NCBI RefSeq assembly: GCF_000526195.1
Contig: NZ_JAFP01000001.1
Location: 966,001 to 1,030,000, forward strand
Source: Hippea sp. KM1
GTDB taxonomy: Bacteria; Campylobacterota_A; Desulfurellia; Desulfurellales; Hippeaceae
Direction of reading: 5' to 3'
DNA length: 64,000 nucleotides
Position numbers and translations under genes: made by a program. The notes below the pieces were generated by a model. The model saw only the letters and a list, made by a program, of their open reading frames with translations. It made no database searches and was not told the origin of the DNA. Positions within the stretch are counted from its first letter, which is position 1, and every line of letters begins with the position of its first letter. Positions 60,684 through 64,000 of the stretch are shown here, piece after piece.

Positions 60684-62649
60684 CTTCCACCCTGAATCTT
60701 CCTGTTAATTTTAACTGCCTTTCGAATCCCACAACCACGGCAAAACTGATACCCTGAATAGTTAAATCAAACCCCCTTTCGCTTTTGGATACGGTATACA
60801 AAGGAACACCATAAAGACCAAAGAATGTATCTAAATTAAACCTCAAAAACCTCTCTGTATAACCATCCTCAATAACAAACGCCTTCAACATCTTATCCTC
60901 AAATCTTTTCTCAAAATCGTGGCCGTTTATCTTGATGTTCTCTGGCTGTGCAAAATGGAGATTAAGCTCAAGGGCGTAAAGATAGGGCCTGGGGGCTTCG
61001 CTGTTGAGCTCTATCTCAAAGTCAAACCCGTTATCAGCAGTATAATAGACCTTTTTAAGCGTCGTTTCGTATTTTTCTTTATCGTATATGCCGCCCCTTC
61101 TTTCAAAAACCACCGTATCGCCATCCACAAAGCATTCAAAAGGCTGGTTGGCAAAATCGCCATACTCCCTGAAGCTGCATTGAAACAGCGTATCGGAATT
61201 GAATGTATCATCCGATATATGGTCAATAAATGAGTTTTTTATATACCAATCGTAAAACAGCACGCCTTTTAGCTCCTCGTTAAGCTCATCATGCCTTGAG
61301 TGTATCGTATCGATAGCACCCTCATGGTTTTGAACATTGACCGTATGGTGATAGACCTCTCTGTATCTTGTCAGGGCATTCTGAAAGTTAAACATAGACC
61401 TCTTATCGTCAAGCTCCACTAACTGACCGCCGTATCTGCTATCAAAAACAGCCACAATATCGCTTCTTACGACCTTTACCTCTTCATAGCCATCCAAATT
61501 TATATCGCCAACCTCAACGGTATCCCTGTTGTATCTTATGTTCTCGCAGCCAATCAGATACCTATAGGCATTATCCCTGAGGTTGGGCAGATAAAGACCG
61601 CCAAAGATGCCGTGCCAATACACATCGTTTGTCTGCAGTTTATAAAGGTTTTCAAGATAAGACCTTGTGCGTTTCTTGTTCCTTGAGGCCTCTATCATCC
61701 TCTTATGAAGCCTGTTCGATTCGTAATACTTCACAAAAAAGTTCTTCCATAAGCCGCTCTTTATAAACCTATCTGGATTAAAACCATTTTCATTAAGCAA
61801 TCTTCTAATCCCTTCCACCTCAAGCGATTCCTCATAAAGAAGGCTCCACTGACCCATCTCCACATACGAGGCAGTCGGCAGATATACAAGCCCTTTTGGT
61901 CTATTGTTATTGAAGAATTCGCCGAAATGGAGCATCTTTATGTTCCTTTCGCCTATACCCTCTAAAAAGGCCTCAAGCCAGCCGCTTTCATAGACCCATT
62001 GATGGGTTTTAGGCCACAATCCAAACTTCTCAAGATCATCAAAAACAACACCAACATCCAAAGACTCAATCAAATCCAGCGCCTTATCGGGTTCAAAGAA
62101 GGGCAGGGCATACCTCAGCTTTCTCGATATGGGAAAGACGCCTATGCTCTCACCGTTAAACTCCGTTAAATAGTACCCATTAAGCCTGCTGCTATCCAGT
62201 CCGGCCAGGATAAAATGATAATCATCTAAGGCCAAATACTCAATGCCGCATTTTTTTAGATCCCCGATAATTGCATCATCCCAAACCCTTTCGGCCAACC
62301 ACAGGCCCTTTGGGTCGAAGTTGAAGTATCTCTTCAGGGTGGAGTTTAGTTTCTTTATCTGGGATACCCTATCATCCGAAGGAATGGCGGGCAATACGGG
62401 CTCATAAAAGCCACCGCTAAACAGCTCAACCTGTCCTTTCAAAACAAGCCTCTGTATGATTTCATACATCTCAGGATAGTCGTTTCTTATCTTCTCCAAA
62501 AGCCAGCCACTGCAGTGAAGCGAAAACCTAAAGTAATCAAACCCCTCCACCATCTCAAAAAACGGCATATAGCAAAGCCTGCAGGCTTCATCTACGGCTT
62601 CTGAAAAGTTATCCACCGGCTGGTGCATATGAAAGCCAAAAAGCAACAT
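60676..62649 (-). CDS. GH57 alpha-amylase / 4-alpha-glucanotransferase
   Basis: 657 residues. The GH57 barrel opens MLLFGFHMHQPVDNF; the nucleophile Glu is in KGLWLAERVWDDAII; KFGLWPKTHQWVYESGWLE is the segment that follows the general acid in this family. The C-terminal half (from about residue 400) is the beta-sandwich typical of the 4-alpha-glucanotransferases (DUF1925/1926-like): KVVRSDIVAVFDSRYGGQLV and FECFVDGDTVVFERRGGIYD. No signal peptide, so it acts on cytoplasmic glycogen, trimming or rearranging alpha-1,4 chains. Fifteen bases separate it from the upstream GH57 gene. Confidence 0.92.
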   Translation of the reverse strand: MLLFGFHMHQPVDNFSEAVDEACRLCYMPFFEMVEGFDYFRFSLHCSGWLLEKIRNDYPEMYEIIQRLVLKGQVELFSGGFYEPVLPAIPSDDRVSQIKKLNSTLKRYFNFDPKGLWLAERVWDDAIIGDLKKCGIEYLALDDYHFILAGLDSSRLNGYYLTEFNGESIGVFPISRKLRYALPFFEPDKALDLIESLDVGVVFDDLEKFGLWPKTHQWVYESGWLEAFLEGIGERNIKMLHFGEFFNNNRPKGLVYLPTASYVEMGQWSLLYEESLEVEGIRRLLNENGFNPDRFIKSGLWKNFFVKYYESNRLHKRMIEASRNKKRTRSYLENLYKLQTNDVYWHGIFGGLYLPNLRDNAYRYLIGCENIRYNRDTVEVGDINLDGYEEVKVVRSDIVAVFDSRYGGQLVELDDKRSMFNFQNALTRYREVYHHTVNVQNHEGAIDTIHSRHDELNEELKGVLFYDWYIKNSFIDHISDDTFNSDTLFQCSFREYGDFANQPFECFVDGDTVVFERRGGIYDKEKYETTLKKVYYTADNGFDFEIELNSEAPRPYLYALELNLHFAQPENIKINGHDFEKRFEDKMLKAFVIEDGYTERFLRFNLDTFFGLYGVPLYTVSKSERGFDLTIQGISFAVVVGFERQLKLTGRFRVEDV

Positions 62650-62664
62650 AAAAATCCCCCTTTT

Positions 62665-64000
62665 TTATACGAACCAGTTGTAGGAAAAGTCCCTATCGAG
62701 CCTCACCTTAAGCTCAACAAGGCCTGGCAGAATCTGTATAACCCTTCCATCTATCTCAAACTCAAAACGGAAATAGACCTCGCTATCGGCCATTAATGTC
62801 TTGGATACGGCAAGCTCGACAATCTCATAGGTTGCAAGCTGGATGTATTTATTGAATATAGCCTTAGAAATCCTCAATTTTATGGGCTTTTTTAAGCAGC
62901 TGCAATAAACCTTAATCACAGCCACCCTCTTCAGCCAATCGATATTGCCATCAAACCTAAAAAAGACCCATTCATCGTTCTGACCGTAAAAGAGCTTATG
63001 TATCGGCTTTAGGGATGTATCCATAACGCTGAATGTGGCTGTTTCGTTGATCATACCGCTGCCGAGCCATTCAAAGAAGGATGTGATCTTGCCATCTATG
63101 ACGGGACAGATAAAGTTTTTAGGCTCAACAACCAATGCATCAAGGGAGGATTCATCAACTATAGGCTCCAATAGGGCAGGGGGCGGCTGTATGCCCATAA
63201 GCCTATAAATCTCTATGAGATTTTCCCTAAACAGGCTATCAAACTCGGCCTCGTGCTCACTGTGATGCCCCTTGCCATACCACCAAAACCAATCCGAGGC
63301 TTCAGACCTCAAAAATAGAGACTCCGCCTGCTTTATTGTCTCTTCTTTTAGTTTATCCTTATGCCTCAAATAATCCCTCTTCGTATTGAATAAAAGCTCC
63401 CAAGCCCTGTTCTTCTGCTTATCGCCTATCCAGGTGTTGAAGTTTGAGAATATCCACGATCCGGGCTTTATATCATCAAGCGAATCCAAAGCCTCAACAT
63501 CATCGAGCAATACGGTCTGTATGCCGCTTTCGTTTATTTTATCATAGAGGGCCTCAAGGAACGGTTTGCCGTTTTTGTCGTAATACTCCCAGGCGTTTTC
63601 ACCATCGAGGATAACAAAGGCAATACCATCAGATTTTAAACCACTTAAGAAATCAGATAGAGCAGCATCAATATCCATGGAATGATACCTAAAGCCAATA
63701 CCGTCGCTTAAATACCTGTCTCTGAAGAATATCCTAACACCGTTATACTCATAGGCCTTATAGATACAATCCCTATCCTGTATACCCAAACTCCTCTTTA
63801 GTATATCCTCATCTGTTGCAACCCACTCGACAGAAAAATCCCTATACATCATAAGGCTATCCTTGCAGATAGCACCCTCTGCAGGCCACAGCCCCTTGGG
63901 CTTAAAGCCAAATGTCTCCTCAAACAGGCCAATAGCCCTCTCCACATGGAGCCTTGCATCGTCTTTAAGTGAAAGGATGTTCTTGGGCAGCTCAATAGAC
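62665..64000 (-). CDS. GH57-family glycoside hydrolase (N-terminus beyond the window)
   Basis: 445 codons are visible and the reading frame stays open to the right edge, so an apparent GTG start at 63945 is internal. The visible part begins ELPKNILSLKDDARLHVERA and then FGFKPKGLWPAEGAICKDSL with the nucleophile Glu. The catalytic Asp is in FVILDGENAWEYY, and DWFWWYGKGHHSEHEAEFDS follows. A C-terminal beta domain ends the protein. The pattern fits the GH57 amylase/pullulanase group that acts on glycogen or starch. First visible gene of the operon running to glgB. Confidence 0.9.
   Translation of the reverse strand, partial: SIELPKNILSLKDDARLHVERAIGLFEETFGFKPKGLWPAEGAICKDSLMMYRDFSVEWVATDEDILKRSLGIQDRDCIYKAYEYNGVRIFFRDRYLSDGIGFRYHSMDIDAALSDFLSGLKSDGIAFVILDGENAWEYYDKNGKPFLEALYDKINESGIQTVLLDDVEALDSLDDIKPGSWIFSNFNTWIGDKQKNRAWELLFNTKRDYLRHKDKLKEETIKQAESLFLRSEASDWFWWYGKGHHSEHEAEFDSLFRENLIEIYRLMGIQPPPALLEPIVDESSLDALVVEPKNFICPVIDGKITSFFEWLGSGMINETATFSVMDTSLKPIHKLFYGQNDEWVFFRFDGNIDWLKRVAVIKVYCSCLKKPIKLRISKAIFNKYIQLATYEIVELAVSKTLMADSEVYFRFEFEIDGRVIQILPGLVELKVRLDRDFSYNWFV

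Overview
The window (64 kb, no long gene-free stretch) looks like the chromosome of a thermophilic, Gram-negative, probably anaerobic bacterium. Ile ATA and Arg AGA/AGG codons dominate, genes are packed with 1-25 bp overlaps, and many starts are GTG or TTG behind strong GGAGG-type ribosome sites. Outer-membrane functions (Mla transport, LpxH-like hydrolase, AsmA-like protein, CpoB-like lipoprotein, periplasmic Dsb proteins), flagellar sigma factor FliA, a chemoreceptor and GH57/GT35 glycogen enzymes fit a Hippea/Desulfurella-type organism. That placement is inference; no rRNA is present.

Layout. 1-7417 (minus): tRNA-Leu(CAG), metK, ahcY, mrp, a phosphate block (DUF47/PhoU-like, PiT permease, Ppx/GppA phosphatase), a small coiled-coil protein, an isochorismatase-like hydrolase and the start of a GT39/ArnT-like glycosyltransferase, apparently one transcription unit behind a near-consensus promoter at 7546-7573. 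7574-14330: HemW-like radical SAM protein, zinc-ribbon protein, TrmA-family RNA methyltransferase, DUF123 protein, ferritin-like/VIT1 transporter, cysteine-desulfidase-like protein and a Cache chemoreceptor. 14349-22403 (minus): lipid-transport set (lipoprotein, MlaD, MlaF, STAS-MlaE), EamA transporter, roadblock protein, an unusual soluble Cache-like sensor, a large MscS channel and a GT32-like transferase.

22472-33618 (plus): RACo-type corrinoid-protein activator, SemiSWEET, exonuclease III, glyQS, guaB, PLD nuclease, stand-alone ThiD2-like domain, lepA, lepB, pgsA, DUF2892 and rpmB. 33615-43730 (minus): twelve nearly contiguous genes behind a TTGACA-17-TAAAAT promoter, including two sigma factors (RpoH/RpoS-like and FliA), ligA, cysS, a rhomboid protease and envelope genes. 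43855-51063 (plus): DsbC-like protein, AsmA-like protein, a MetH without reactivation domain, and a sigma-54-type response regulator without DNA-binding domain. 51111-52422: SlyD-like isomerase diverging from a VKOR-thioredoxin fusion. 52481-64000: a glycogen island with a GT35 phosphorylase homologue on the plus strand facing a minus-strand operon of two GH57 enzymes, galT, glgA, a ROK kinase, a second glgA and glgB.

How the parts connect. MetK, AhcY and MetH are three of the four usual methyl-cycle steps, and the RACo-like protein could replace the reactivation domain missing from MetH. The glycogen island covers chain elongation, branching, cleavage or transfer and sugar phosphorylation, but no glgC is visible. 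Its phosphorylase homologue carries Thr where the PLP-binding Lys is expected. The best leads for new biology are this phosphorylase, the MetH/RACo pairing, the soluble Cache-like protein next to a roadblock gene, the HTH-less response regulator, and an 18-bp palindrome between the GT32 and RACo genes.
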